This document shows, piece by piece, positions 1 through 10,455 of a DNA stretch of 64,000 bases. How positions within the stretch are numbered: position 1 is the stretch's first letter; each line of letters begins with the position of its first letter. The translations under genes were made by a program, and so were the position numbers. A model generated the notes under the pieces. The model was not told the DNA's origin. It saw only the letters and a list, made by a program, of their open reading frames with translations, and searched no databases. Source of the DNA: Symbiodinium sp. CCMP2592 (taxonomy: Eukaryota > Sar > Dinophyceae > Suessiales > Symbiodiniaceae); NCBI GenBank assembly GCA_905221615.1, contig CAJNDT010005312.1:331001-395000 (forward strand), given 5' to 3'.

Positions 1-1140
1 GCCTCGATCTCCTGCTGGCCGCCTTCCTCGGTCGGATCCTCCACCATGGCCTGCGAATCCTCTACCGAGGCCTCTTGGCCCCCTTCCTCGGTCGGATCCT
101 CCACCATGGCCTCCCCATCCTTGGCCGAATCCTCTACTGAGCCCTCTTGGCCCCCTTCCTCGGTCGGATCATCTACCATGGCCTCCCCATCCTCGGCCGA
201 ATCCTCTACTGGGGCCGCTTGGCCCCCATCCACGGCCGAAGCATCCACAGCAGTTGCAGCCGGCGCTTCGAGAGCAGCGAGGATGTCCTTGAGTGTTTGT
301 ATCTTCGGCGACCTCACCAAACGAATCAAACCGGGCAGGACCACACACACACTCATATAAACACATGTATAGACCATGCATATATGTGCCGAAAAGAATC
401 TTCGACCGGTCCGGCGTTTTCCGGTAGAGCCGGATCAAGTAGATCACACGGGCCCGCAAAGTCCCGGCGTGATAGTCCACCCACATCTGCAAGCCAGCTG
501 CACAAGAAAATCTTCTTCCGGTCAATCAGCCGGCCTGCGTCTCCTTCTTCAGCACATCTTTCCCCATAATATCGTGTTCCTCCAGAACCCATTCAAAAGC
601 TGCCTGGGCTGTGCATGCTATAGCTACAGGTTAAACACCTCTATCGGGTCCGAAACACTCTAGAGCAGAACAAGATACCTTGTATTTTGCCATATTTGGC
701 TGAGTGCATCCAAAGGAAGCAAGAAGCCCGGCGATCACATCGAAAGCCGCTTCCACAGCAGCATCTGAAATGAATTGGAAGGGCTCGAAGAACTCATGCC
801 CCTCAGATGCTGATTAAAAGAGAAAACACATTGCATGTGTCTGTGTGTGGATGTACATCTACACTCCTGTTGCTGGCCAATCGCTTCCTTTCGCCTGGCT
901 TCTCCAGCACGTGTGTGCTTCTTTCCTTCAGGCTTGGTTCGAACAAAGTCGTCCAAGATATCCTTGAGCAACATCAACCTCGAGGCTCGAGGCTTCACGA
1001 TCAAATTTATAAAGCAGATTGACACATGGGATCTTGCTAGAGTACCAGTTGAGCAACTCCTCATCCTGAAGATTAGGAGTCTCTCCTAACTCATCATCAG
1101 CAGCTGCTACCACAGCACCCGAGTTCGCAGAAGCCGCCAT
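1..1140 (-). CDS. Spliced gene of unknown function, 5' end, with acidic repeat tail (partial)
   Basis: Starts at an ATG at 1140 (peptide MAASANSGAVVAAADDELGE) and runs off the left edge. Exon model, minus strand: 1140-1046, 978-911, 809-679, 603-535, 486 to about 365-400, then 312 to 1. The first four exons join in one frame (EELLNW/LMLLKDILDDFV, HEFFEPFQFISDAAVEAAFD, AAFEWVLEEHDIMGKD). Introns 1-3 are GT-AG (67, 101 and 75 nt); intron 4 (48 nt) needs a GC donor; the donor of intron 5 is unresolved because several sites fit the phase. The last exon reads KIQTLKDILAALEAPAAT and then an acidic repeat around VEDPTEEGGQ. I recognise no family. Its alanine-rich helical N-terminus and acidic tail suggest a soluble protein. 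Exons in unrelated frames of AT-rich flanks joining in phase is the main support. Confidence 0.68.
23..190 (-). repeat. Coding tandem repeat, acidic (60/75-bp units)
   Basis: Three copies of a unit containing, on the plus strand, CCTCGGTCGGATC and CCATGGCCT, spaced about 60 and 75 bp. Read on the minus strand each unit gives EAMVEDPTEEGGQ plus a variable S/A/E/D stretch. Unit lengths are multiples of three, as expected for a repeat expanding in a coding frame. Confidence 0.75.
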
Positions 1141-1689
1141 GCCGAAACCCCTTCCGGGCTCCGATCTGCTAAAAAATGCTGCTTTAAACACAGCAAGACA
1201 TGACCAACTTTCAACAGTTGAATATGCACACAGATGCATGCTGCACACATGACTGATCACATAGCAGTCGCATATGCACACAGCTGCATGCACACAATGC
1301 AAGGAAGCAGGGCGGGGGTGCACTCTTGCGTTTCCGGTCCCGTAATCTGCTCCGGGATAACAGCAGGGCTCGCTGCATTGCAAGCGAACGATCTCATGGC
1401 GACGATTGCCATACTACTAGTGTACTGCATATGACATGAGAGCGGCACAGCCATGTGTCCTGGGCTGTAGGGTCTGAAGTTAAGGATCTTACAGGGGATC
1501 TCGGAGTCGCCATCGGCCTTATGGATAAGGATCTCAGGGTTCAGAGGCCTAGAAAGATGAGGATAATCTTCGGATTCTTTCCAGTTCTGTGGTTTAGGGT
1601 TTAGGGTGACTTTCGGTTTAAGGGCCCACCGACCGAGAGCTGTTGGGCCTCGATTCCTGTGTTGCAGCACGAAAGAAGCGGTTTCACGT

Positions 1690-1734
1690 GTATATATGTA
1701 TGTATATATATATATAGCTATATATGTATATACA

Positions 1735-1831
<97 letters not shown>

Positions 1832-1839
1832 CTATATAG

Positions 1840-1874
<35 letters not shown>

Positions 1875-1904
1875 CTATATATATATATATATTATAGTAA
1901 TATA

Positions 1905-1942
<38 letters not shown>
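1690..1942. repeat. (TA)n microsatellite
   Basis: About 250 bp of almost pure TA, broken by short AGCTATATAGC and AATATTTAA interruptions. It lies in a gene-free stretch (1141-2600) with a few short telomere-like motifs at 1590-1620. Confidence 0.95.
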
Positions 1943-1944
<2 letters not shown>

Positions 1945-2136
1945 ATATTAGTGTTAACAAAGGTTAGGGCACCAGTTCCTGGAACTGGCCCCGTTTGCCT
2001 GGTAACTGCGCTCGGAGGTTACCAGGACAGTTCATCATATATCGGTCACCGGCCGCCTAGGGTTAACTATTATTAAGGTTCTATTGGGGAAACCCTCGCT
2101 CCTACTATCTTACTAGTCCTGCTATGATGATGACTC

Positions 2137-2237
2137 TTCTTGTACTACTACTACTACTACTGCTACTACTGCTGCTGCTGCTGCTGCTACTACTACTACT
2201 ACTACTACTACCACTACCACTACCACTACCACTACCA

Positions 2238-2296
<59 letters not shown>

Positions 2297-2316
2297 ACTA
2301 CTACTAGTACTACTAG

Positions 2317-2373
<57 letters not shown>

Positions 2374-2374
2374 A
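2137..2374. repeat. Compound trinucleotide microsatellite (CTA/CTG/CCA)
   Basis: Tandem TAC/TGC/CAC triplets with blocks of (ACTACC)n and (TGC)n. Poly-Leu or poly-Ser reading frames across it are trivial products of the repeat, not genes. Confidence 0.95.
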
Positions 2375-2599
2375 AGTATTGTTTTTTACGGGCCAATGAG
2401 GGAACCTGATCTTCAGAGCCACCTAGTCAAGCCAATTCCCCACCAAAGAAACACCTATAAAACCCGGTGCAAACCCATATCCTCTGGTTTAGGGCTATGA
2501 ATATACAAAGGCCGTTTGCAACACCCCGATGCTAGACTTTGCTTCACCGAAACCCTAAACCCCAAACCCTGAAACCCTACACCCTAAAGCCTATAAAAT

Positions 2600-3950
2600 C
2601 AAGAGCAGCTTCTGGCCGCCAGGCTGCTGAGATAGCACCCTTCGTGAGCTGCCAGATCCCGAGAATTATAGTAACCTTAGAAATTATTTGTAAAATCCGA
2701 GAAAATATCATAATTGCTTTTATTATGTTTCTAAGGGGGGTTTAGTTCTGGTGGTGCAATAAGGCGGGCTCATAGGGTGCTCTGGGTGTAGGGTTTAGGG
2801 TTGTGCGTTTCTCGGGTTTCAAAGGGCGTTCTGGTGTTGTTCTCCGTTTTGGCAGATGCTTCCTCAGGGGTGCCGAAAAGGCTTAATGAAGCATGCAGTG
2901 TTTCTCATGAGTGTCTTTTCTGGTTCTACAGTGCCGGGATTGGGGGTGTGGAGTTTGGAGTTGGGGGATTGGGTTCAGGGTTCAGGGCGTTGTTCGGGGG
3001 TTTGGGGGTTCAGAGTCTAGGGTTTTGGAGAGTAGAGTTTCGGGCTTAGCCTCAAAAGGTACAGGGTAAGTAGTCCTCAACCCAGACCTGAATAGACCTT
3101 ACACTATAGCAGGACCCTTAGTATGGTTTAAGGTAATTAAGGGGATTTTTGGAAGGTTTGGGGAACTCCCCCCTTCCCGAACACGTACTGCAGGATGCAG
3201 CCCGAAACAGGGTTTAGGGTTTAGTCCGATTCTCCAGGCCTGATTTGGCTTGGAATCCTAGTCACAAGGGGGATCTGATCAGTCTCGCCACTCTTGATGG
3301 AAATTCTGCCGGCGGTCAATTTGGTAACATTCCCCCCCCGCCTCTACTCCCGTTAAACGCCATCGTCACTACACTGCAAAATCCCGAAGCCCCTGTTTGA
3401 CGTCCGGAGTGCCAAGGCGGCGACAAGGATCGAAATTTCTTGGTGACTGCAGGGAGCTAAGAAGCTAAGATTTAGGGTCTGAGGGTTAAGGCTTCGGGGT
3501 TTGGGGGGGCTTAGTGGCCAGGGACTACACTCTTCGGGTAGTATAAGGCTGAATAGTCAGCAATGTTCGTCCGTAAAGTTCCCTACAAGGCCCCACAACA
3601 CCCTCCAAGGCTTGCTGGTTCAGCATTGGGAGTGGGGTTTATGGTCTTTGGCTGCTTCTGGTACTTTTGGTGTCTTCGCGGCAGTTGGCGCTATTCTGCT
3701 AGCATCACAGCGAAGGAGCAAGTCCACCTAGCACCTGGATCAGAAGGAGTCTTGATAGGGTGTTTAGGGTTGCGGGTCTGGCTTCGGGCTTTACCGTAAG
3801 GGTCCAAATCTTCACGCCCAGCGCCCACGTGTCACTTCTATGCTTTCACCTCGGCCGCCTCCCAAGGGAACATGTGTTCACTCCACTCAGGTGTGCCCGG
3901 CGCAAACCAAGAACGTCTTCTTGGACAAGAAGTCGAACTTGCCTCAGTGT
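2600..3950 (+). other. Stretch of weak exon-like islands among telomere-like DNA
   Basis: Open, coding-like pieces on the plus strand, each with at least one plausible splice site: 2604-2670 (SGRQAAEIAPFVSCQIPR, then GTAACC), 2856-2930 (after TTTTGGCAG), 3306-3328 (LATLDGNSAGGQF, then GTAAC), 3381-3443 (PLFDVRSAKAATR), 3563-3700 (MFVRKVPYKAPQHPPRLAGS followed by a hydrophobic stretch), 3887-3948 (CPAQTKNVFLDKKSNLPQ). None shows a family. They could be exons of one gene, of several, or chance. Confidence 0.3.
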
Positions 3951-3956
3951 GTAAAT

Positions 3957-4052
3957 TAGGGGCCTTTATCATTACCTATACTATTTTGGTGGTTCCTTAT
4001 TATAGCTATATTTTCGTACACCCCCAACCTATTCCGATTATTGAGGCCCCTC
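3957..4052. repeat. Foldback element, family F5 (GGGGCCTTTAT type)
   Basis: Left end TTAGGGGCCTTTATCATTAC is matched in reverse by CCGATTATTGAGGCCCC on the right. The same ends recur near 34866, 52005, 60490 and around the LINE at 39.6/41.4 kb. The stretch 4060-4550 holds only degenerate telomere-like motifs. Confidence 0.6.
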
Positions 4053-4555
4053 AGAGTGTATCTTTCCTTACACAGGAGGCTCAAGAGCAGCAGAATTCAA
4101 CAGATTGAGCTCCGTACCATGACTACAGTCTTCTTCGGAATTATATTTTTCATTTCTGTTCATAAAGAACCCAAGAGAATATTACACATCATATTTTGAA
4201 TATGGTTTGATTGTGGTTCTAAAGGGGGGTATAGATGACCACTCTTGATTGCCCTGTCACAGTATAGTTCACACGGCCCTATACTTTTCAATCCGTTTCT
4301 AGTGAAATATCAGGGCACCGATAGTAACCTTTCTCGATACTCTATGCAGTTCCCAAACCCTGAACCTAAAGAGGCTTCATCTGCCGTGGTATAGCTTGCC
4401 TGAGCCCTAAACCCACAACCCGCCATAGCCCTAGATCCTACCGCAACATAATCAGCACAGCGATGCTTGTATCTGCCGCGAGATGATTTTCGGTGTAGGC
4501 CCTAAACCCACAATCCTCCATGCCAGACGCAAAAAATAAATAGTGCGTCGGCAAG

Positions 4556-4651
4556 CCCTCATGGTCCTGAGCTCTGAATCGCTGCCAAGGAACGGCGATT
4601 TTCCCTTATGGTTCATCGGAGATCAGCTCTATGCAGCTGCGGTGCGACAGG
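4556..4651 (+). CDS. Candidate exon, unknown product
   Basis: Open frame LMVLSSESLPRNGDFPLWFI then GDQLYAAAVRQ, ending at ACAG/GGTTGA where a GT donor is possible. Codon composition is unlike the surrounding telomere-like sequence. The upstream acceptor is not clear, so the 5' edge is approximate. Confidence 0.4.
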
Positions 4652-4790
4652 GTTGAAGTGCCGGTTTTCAGGGTTTAGGAGTTTAATTCAGGGATTCAGG
4701 GTTTTAGGGTTCCCGAACTATGTCGCTAGGGTTTAGGGTTTCGGGTTTAGGGCCCATAGCAAACCACGAATCGGCCCAGGTCCCTATTGC

Positions 4791-4851
4791 AGTTGCTACG
4801 CCTCCGGTTGACTGCTCAGTGTTCCCAATCCTCGGCTTATCAGAAGAAGAA
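4791..4851 (+). CDS. Candidate exon, unknown product
   Basis: Acceptor TCCCTATTGCAG, then frame VATPPVDCSVFPILGLSEEE, then GTGTGAGC as donor. The interval to the next candidate exon is telomere-like in the CCCTAAA orientation. Confidence 0.4.
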
Positions 4852-4964
4852 GTGTGAGCAACTCAGAACCAAGGAACCTCAACTCTAAACCCTTAAGCCT
4901 GAACCCTAAACTCTAGGCCCCAAGCCCTAAACGGTTTGAACCCACCCCCCTTGTCTTTTGCCAG

Positions 4965-5034
4965 GAAGAGATCTCGTTGGTCGATGCGGCCAAGCGCAGC
5001 ACCGAGCATTTTCCACTGGTCTTCGAAACTCTTT
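4965..5034 (+). CDS. Candidate exon, unknown product
   Basis: Textbook acceptor: CCCCCCTTGTCTTTTGCCAG before GAAGAG, followed by frame EEISLVDAAKRSTEHFPLVF and a GTAACATACC donor. Among the better-bounded exons in the left third. It may belong with the exon at 4791-4851, 113 nt upstream. Confidence 0.48.
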
Positions 5035-5550
5035 GTAACATACCTAGACCCTCCATCTACCCTCTATTAGAGCCTGAATGCCCCTTATTTGGGACCATAT
5101 ACCCCTATTTGAGGGCACAAGGAGGGTCCTGGTAGTGTGGTATAGGATCTTGGGATTTATGGGGTTTATTATAGGGCTTTCTAGGGATGTAGTGGGCTTA
5201 GGAGCATTTTTCCATTGGCCTGCTCTTTGTAACGTAAAAGGTGTATGTAGGGAGTTATGGGGGTTTATAAGGGTTTCTATGGATTGGGAGGGCTTCGGGC
5301 TGACTAGGGTCTTGTCAGGGTGGTCTTGAATGGGAGTTTTGGTGGTTTGATAATATGTGGTTTTGCAGGACTGTACAAAGGTTGTTTTAGGGTGCGCTAA
5401 GGCTTTCTGTTGTTGTAGGGTTCTCTAAAGCTTTCTTAGGGCTCCAGGGTTTTTGTACTGGTTTCACGGTTTCTTTACAGCGTCTCTTCATGGTCTTGCA
5501 AGGGTATTGGGCGAAAAATTGTCTGCTTTTAGGGTTTGTTGGGGTTGCAG

Positions 5551-5721
5551 GGCTGTTTCGGGGTTTCGGAGCTTCACATTTGCAATGTCATTGCATCTCC
5601 CGGTAATGTTCAAGCAATGTTAACACGGAGTACGGTACCGAACAAGGACCAGGTTGACTTGGGCCACTGCGCTTGTGCTCGCAGAGCGATAGCTGATATC
5701 TGCAGCCGTCATGAGGCCGCA
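5551..5721 (+). CDS. Candidate exon, unknown product
   Basis: Acceptor GGGTTGCAG/GG and donor GCA/GTACGT frame a 171-nt segment with NVIASPGNVQAMLTRSTVPN and DLGHCACARRAIADICSRHE. The opposite strand is also open here, so the strand rests on the splice sites. Confidence 0.42.
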
Positions 5722-5739
5722 GTACGTTCCTGAGCGGAA

Positions 5740-6360
5740 CCCTTTCCCCGAACCCTGGACTGCATAAACCCTGAACCCGAAAGCCGAAGCCGTAAACCCA
5801 GCCTTGAAACCCGAAAACCTTAAGCCTCAACCCTGGAACCCCCAACCCCCGAAACCCTCGACCTCCCAAACCCTGAATCCCAAGCCGCTGAACTCTAAAT
5901 CCTTGGGCCCCTACACCTCGAATCCTAAGCCCCCAAACTACTGGTATCTGCTGCATTTCCCCACGCACACCCGAACCGGGGCACAGTTATAAAAGGACCC
6001 TGAAAGGGACCCTAATTGAGAGAACTGCCTACATCCCTACAATCATCCCAATGTATAATCCCCGAAAAAAGCACCCATAATCCATTCCCCCATTTCCTAC
6101 TAAGAACCAGACAGCCTACTAAGAACCCTAAACCCCTATAGTATAACCCTGATAGTAACCCTTAAAGGAACCCCATTCCCTACTAAGAGCCAGACCCTTA
6201 TAGTACCCTTATAGACACTTAGAAACCCCTTTAGATTTTCTCTAAGGAACCCGGTAAAGGGAACCTAACTTCCCCCATTCCACTAAATAGGATCCCTTAT
6301 AGGATTCCTTTAAAAAGTTCCCTAAACCCCCTTTAAAGGGAACCCATTCCCTACTAAGAA
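5740..6360. repeat. Telomere-like DNA (CCCTAAA orientation) plus foldback relics
   Basis: 5740-5935 is degenerate CCCTGAAACCC-type sequence. 5990-6360 repeats AACCCCATTCCCTACTAAG and AACCAGACAG-type pieces several times, resembling broken ends of the family F8 foldback seen intact at 33118 and 36054. No convincing gene. Confidence 0.6.
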
Positions 6361-6368
6361 CCAGACAG

Positions 6369-6430
6369 ATGAGGCTGACGGACTTCCAAGAGTTCCCGCT
6401 CTCAGCGCTGCGCAAAGAGATCCTCGGTTC
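6369..6430 (+). CDS. Candidate exon, unknown product (weak)
   Basis: After ACCAGACAG the frame MRLTDFQEFPLSALRKEILG is open up to the TTTAGGG-type block that begins near 6430. A second frame is also open. Confidence 0.28.
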
Positions 6431-6850
6431 TCGGAGGGGGGTTGGGGGTTTATAGGGTTTTGGAGGGTTCAGGGTTTAGGGTTGAGGGTTTAAAGTTTAG
6501 GGTTTAGGGTTTAAGGTTGCGGGTTTATAGGGTTTTAGAGGGTTCAGGGTTTAGGGCTTAGGGTTTAGGGTTTAAAGTGTAGGGTTTAAGGTTTAAGGTT
6601 TAGGGTTTATAGGGTTTTAGAGGGTTCGGGGTTTAGGGCTTAGGGTTTAAGGTTTAGGGTTTAGGGTTTAAGGTTTAGGGTTTAAGGTTTAAGGTTTTGG
6701 GTTCAGGGTTTAGGGTTTAGGGTTTATAGGGTTTTAGAGGGCTCAGGGTTTGGAGTTGAGGGTGCTATAGGGTGTAGGGTTCAGGGTTTAGCCTTTAGGG
6801 TATGTTAGGTTTAGGGTTTAGAGTTTGGTATTTTGAGGTTTAGGGATGGT
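6430..6850 (+). repeat. Telomere-like array, TTTAGGG orientation
   Basis: About 420 bp of GGGTTTAGGGTTTAAGG-type repeats, nearly all in the G-rich orientation on the plus strand, with single-base variants (TTTAAGG, TTCAGGG, TTATAGGG). It is internal, followed by unrelated sequence, and therefore not a chromosome end. Confidence 0.85.
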
Positions 6851-6905
6851 TGGGGGATGGCGGACCTAAGGGGTATCATGACATGAGTAGTTTTTGGTGT
6901 GACAG

Positions 6906-6970
6906 AGGCCTTGGTGATGAGCGGTTTTGCTCCTCATGGCTACCGCAGCTGTTTTTAGTATCGAGAGTCT
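6906..6970 (+). CDS. Candidate exon, unknown product (weak)
   Basis: Acceptor TTTTTGGTGTGACAG, frame GLGDERFCSSWLPQLFLVSR, donor GTGTTAGC. No family recognised. Confidence 0.33.
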
Positions 6971-7138
6971 GGTGTTAGCATATACTGTCTGTAGGGCATT
7001 AAGGGTTAAGGGTTCCGGGCACTTCGGGTACTTTGACTAGGGTACCTAGGATTCAAGGTGTCGCGCTTGGCTTTCAAACGTTCGGTTTGGGGTTTATACT
7101 ATACCGAAACTACCATAGCCTGCACTGTTGTAGGGTCC

Positions 7139-7244
7139 TACGGTTGATGATCTAAATCCTGCATTACCTTAATGACCTTAAAACTATGTCAAACATGGTC
7201 TATTCCTGACTTTGGGTAATGAAGGATTTATATCATCAGCCGTA
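7139..7244. repeat. Foldback element, family F3
   Basis: 106 bp. Left end TACGGTTGATGATCTAAATC pairs with GATTTATATCATCAGCCGTA on the right; inner arms GCATTACC/GGGTAATG also pair. Other copies at 11264, 12594, 37869 and 52859. It lies 17 bp from the F4 copy at 7262. Confidence 0.85.
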
Positions 7245-7261
7245 TTATAAACCCCTAACAT

Positions 7262-7361
7262 GGGAGTTTCCGAAAATCGGGGACCCTATCATAGTGCCCG
7301 AAATAGTAGCATCCCTATTATAAGGACCCCAAAATAAGGTGCCCTTTTCTTTCGGAAACTC
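7262..7361. repeat. Foldback element, family F4
   Basis: 100 bp with ends GGGAGTTTCCGAAAA and CTTTCGGAAACTC, and inner arms carrying GGACCCTA and TAAGGACCCC. Other copies at 38104, 45701, 54046 and 60387. From here to 8000 the DNA is degenerate telomere-like sequence, with one open segment (7763-7880) whose strand I cannot decide. Confidence 0.85.
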
Positions 7362-8572
7362 TAAACCCTCACAGAGCCCTTCAAAGGAACCCTTATAGTA
7401 CCCCGTTAAAGGAACCCTAAGCCCCATAAAAAGATATAGTACCCTACATAGAATTGAGAGGAAGCCCTTACCAAAAAGTCGGTTGGGACCCAGAGGCTCC
7501 CCGGGAGGTCAGGTCTTTGTTTAGTTTAGGTTTCTTCTGGTTGGCTCTTTAGACTTTAACTTTTTGGGGTTTCTGTATGATTTATTTGGAGGAGGCTAAA
7601 AGTTTAACTTTTAGGAGGGGTTCAGAAGTCAGCCAAGTTTGGTTTAGGGTTCAGGGTTAAAGGTTTGGGACTTAAGATTTAGGGTCTAGACGGTTTAGAG
7701 TTTAGGGTTTTTTAGTTTGGGGGTTAAGGTTTAAGGTCTAGAATCTAGGGTTTAGGGTCTAGAACGAAGACTTCCTCAAGCATGGACACAACTCCCATCT
7801 AAGGATTTGGTAGAGCTAAGTATCCCATCGAAAGCAAAGCTCTTATACCTGAGAAGGCAGATATCCAAAAGCCGGCAGAACCCATAAACCTTCAGAAGGA
7901 AGTAACCTTAAGCTTCACCCCTAAATCCCAAACCTCTCTAACCCTATAGATCCTCAACCCTAAACCCTTAATTTAACCCTAAATCCTACCGTATGGGTTT
8001 GCATGCGCCGAGGACCGACTTCGAGGGAACCAGGTATATCTGGATGTGACCGGTTCACTGAGCTGCAAGAGCGCAAGACCCGCTGGAGACAAGACAGCAA
8101 AAACCTGGGTTTATGCGGGAGTTTTAGGGGCTTGGGATTTGTGGGTATTCGGGCTGTAGGGGTGAGGGTCTTTGGGTCTCAGATTGTATAGTTTACGGCA
8201 TGTTTAGGGTTGTGGGTTGGGGTTTCGGGATAGTGGAACACCAGAGCATGTTGGTAGTTCTCTAAATAATTAGGGGACCCTTGTTGGGCCCCAACATAGT
8301 ACCGCATCGTGTTAAAAGGGACCCGAACAGCACGGACCCTTATGTAGAGGGCGACGGAATCCCACGCGAAAAGGGGCCTGGTTTGACTACTTAGACCAAG
8401 TCTTTAAGTTCCTGACATTCCCCTTATAGGTTCCGGTAAACGCTGAATGTTTTGGGGGGTTGTTATGATGCAGCAGTACATCCCTAACCCTAAACCCTGG
8501 ATTAAACCCTGAACCCCTAACCGTGAACTTCTGTATGCACAAGATCTTCTTTCGTGTCTTGTTGCTGCGCAG

Positions 8573-8659
8573 CTCGGCATGTCGAATCAAACAGCAGTTC
8601 GAGCCATTCGCGGGACCCGTTCTATACTCCTCCCAAGACTTCAAAACCCACGAACTATT
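8573..8659 (+). CDS. Candidate exon, strand uncertain
   Basis: Acceptor GTCTTGTTGCTGCGCAG, then an open frame including IKQQFEPFAGPVLYSSQDFK and a GTCTTTCC donor. The minus strand is also open and coding-like (SSWVLKSWEEYRTGPANGSN). Confidence 0.3.
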
Positions 8660-8737
8660 GTCTTTCCCGAACACTAAACCCTAAACCCTAAACCCAAAAT
8701 CAGCTGAAGAAACAAAATCATAAACCCTTGGAAGTCC

Positions 8738-8763
8738 CCCCCCCCCCCCCCCAAAAAAAAAAG
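8738..8763. repeat. Homopolymer C run followed by A run
   Basis: About 16 C followed by about 10 A; a likely place for length errors. Confidence 0.9.
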
Positions 8764-8794
8764 TTCGACAAATCTCAATCCCCCGCCTGTGCAG

Positions 8795-8849
8795 GGCAAT
8801 GTGCAAGGGATGAACTTCTGAGCCTGCGAGGCCGGGGCAGCTTTCTGTG
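8795..8849 (+). CDS. Candidate exon, unknown product
   Basis: Acceptor CCCGCCTGTGCAG/GG, frame QCARDELLSLRGRGSFL, donor GTTTCC. A degenerate F1-type foldback (CCTTAATTAAGG motif) begins about 15 bp after the donor and continues to about 8985. Confidence 0.4.
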
Positions 8850-9147
8850 GTTTCCTTGGATCCCTTAATTAAGGAGTATACCGGTTTAGGGTTCCTTTAC
8901 CGGGATCCTTGAAGGGATCTGTAGGGTTTAGGGTTTAGGGGATTCTAATATCCCTTAGTTAAGGAGTATTCCTTAAATCATCTTAGGGATCCTTGCGGGT
9001 TCAGGCTTTGGGGTTTAGGGAGTGGAGGGAGTCTTGAGGGGCTCGACAGTGCCCAAGGGTTAATATATTTGATGTTACATCTTACATATTGTATATTATA
9101 TGTTGTATATTATGAGACTATCATTCGGGATTGGTTGGCGTTTCAAG

Positions 9148-9247
9148 ATGGTGGCTTCGAAATTACGGGTCCGTTCGAGGGGAGCACTCTTGCGGCAATT
9201 TCGGCTGGAAGGACAGGGCCGTTGGGGCCCGTCAGCTGTCCACTCGC
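9148..9247 (+). CDS. Candidate exon, frame uncertain
   Basis: The donor CTCGC/GTAAAG is good. Two plus-strand frames are open: one starts with ATG at 9148 (MVASKLRVRSRGALLRQFRL), the other reads FEITGPFEGSTLAAISAGRT. I cannot choose between them. Confidence 0.35.
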
Positions 9248-9340
9248 GTAAAGTTGGACGGACATTGGCATAAGCACTTTAACAGCAACAGGATATCCCT
9301 TACTTGTTGGGCTTAATTGTAAAGAGGGGGTATACAGTAG

Positions 9341-9431
9341 AAGCCAGAAAGTTGGATTATCATTATCCTAACCCCTTTAAGGTAAATTATAGGGGATCCT
9401 ACCATTAATCCATATTCCAACTTTCTGGCTT
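9341..9431. repeat. Foldback element, family F10
   Basis: 91 bp. AAGCCAGAAAGTTGGA at the left is the exact reverse complement of TCCAACTTTCTGGCTT's counterpart at the right. It sits inside a divergent F11 element whose halves (GGATATCCC motifs) lie at about 9285-9330 and 9437-9487. Confidence 0.8.
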
Positions 9432-9532
9432 TTACTTTATATGGGATATCCCTATCCTACGGTTTGCTTCTGTGCTTTTTTGGGGGGGGTGCACGTTCCG
9501 GAACCTTCTTCTCTCGCCTTTGAGCTCGCCAG

Positions 9533-9592
9533 GTCTATGCCGACGAAGGAGCGGCGACGTACGTCTCACTTTGTGGAAGTTGCCCAGAGGCC
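9533..9592 (+). CDS. Candidate exon, unknown product
   Basis: Strong acceptor (CTCTCGCCTTTGAGCTCGCCAG before GTC, pyrimidine-rich) followed by frame VYADEGAATYVSLCGSCPEA. The F6 foldback starts at 9588, so the exon apparently ends where the element begins. Confidence 0.42.
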
Positions 9593-9673
9593 CCAAAGTA
9601 GTTCCTTTTTGGGGGTTCATATATAGAATCCTATAGGGTATTCTCAAAAAGGAACTACTTCGGGGCCTATGGG
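9588..9673. repeat. Foldback element, family F6
   Basis: AGGCCCCAAAGTAGTTCC on the left pairs with GGAACTACTTCGGGGCCT on the right across a 50-bp loop. Other copies at 24096 and 32905; a deleted copy at 16093. Confidence 0.85.
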
Positions 9674-10207
9674 TGGTGCCAAGAGATCGCATGTCACAAC
9701 TGATGCAGTGACACACAAGAAAATATTTTGGGTTTGATTGAGAGAAAAGGAAGGGGTGTTCTTGCGCAATGACTAATGTTCCGAAGCTCCCATGATATCG
9801 GGTACCCTGATGCATCGGACTTTAGCGGTCTCGTCGCACCTAACCGCTAAAAGCGGTCTGCTGAACATGCACGCGAAAAGGAGAGAGCTGTCATAACTGC
9901 GCCAACACATCAATATTGAGTCAACCCTGAACCCTGAACCTAAACCCTCAACCCCAAGCTCTAAGCCCTAAATCCCAAGCCCTAGACCCTAAACCTGAAC
10001 ATGCAAGACCAGCCAAGCGGTTTGTCCTTCACTGCTGAAGCTTGCAAGAGCTGGCTCCAGTTGCGAGAATTATGCCACGAAAGACGAAGTGTTTAGGCTG
10101 TAGGCTTGAGGGTGTGATCTGTGTCACGTATTATATCAGCGACTTGCTGTTAAACCTTGAATCCTAAACTCGAAAATCTAAACCCTACTGTTGCGTGTTT
10201 CGCTCAC

Positions 10208-10276
10208 TCGATCTCTGGGTCGGCACGATGATCGCCAAGCCCGCGCCAATATCAGCAAGGACGTGAGCACCGGGGC
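10208..10276 (-). CDS. Candidate exon, minus strand
   Basis: Read on the minus strand: acceptor GGCTTCTACATTAG before GCC, frame PGAHVLADIGAGLAIIVPTQ, donor GTGAGC. Splice sites are much better than those for the plus-strand reading of the same DNA. No family assigned. Confidence 0.42.
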
Positions 10277-10455
10277 CTAATGTAGAAGCCTGCATTACTA
10301 CCGATACTATTCGTCAGGTTTTCTGTTTGGAGGTTTTTTGTGCATGTATCCCAAAACCCCTAACGTGTAATCAGAGGCATCATGGAACGATCCTCCTCCT
10401 ACATCTGCCCCCGCCTTGATTTAGTGGAGATGCCCTGAACCGCTGGACAGCTTAC

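Noticed and set aside
46..569. Plus-strand frames with SSVGSSTMASPS-type repeats
   Set aside because: They are the reverse of the acidic repeat of the minus-strand gene, which has splice sites and phase-consistent upstream exons.
1659..2422. Frames of poly Tyr-Ile, poly-Leu and poly-Ser
   Set aside because: Pure products of the TA and triplet microsatellites.
3563..3700. Small mitochondrial complex I subunit
   Set aside because: The hydrophobic VPYKAPQHPPRLAG stretch is suggestive, but a second frame is open and no splice sites or further match support it.
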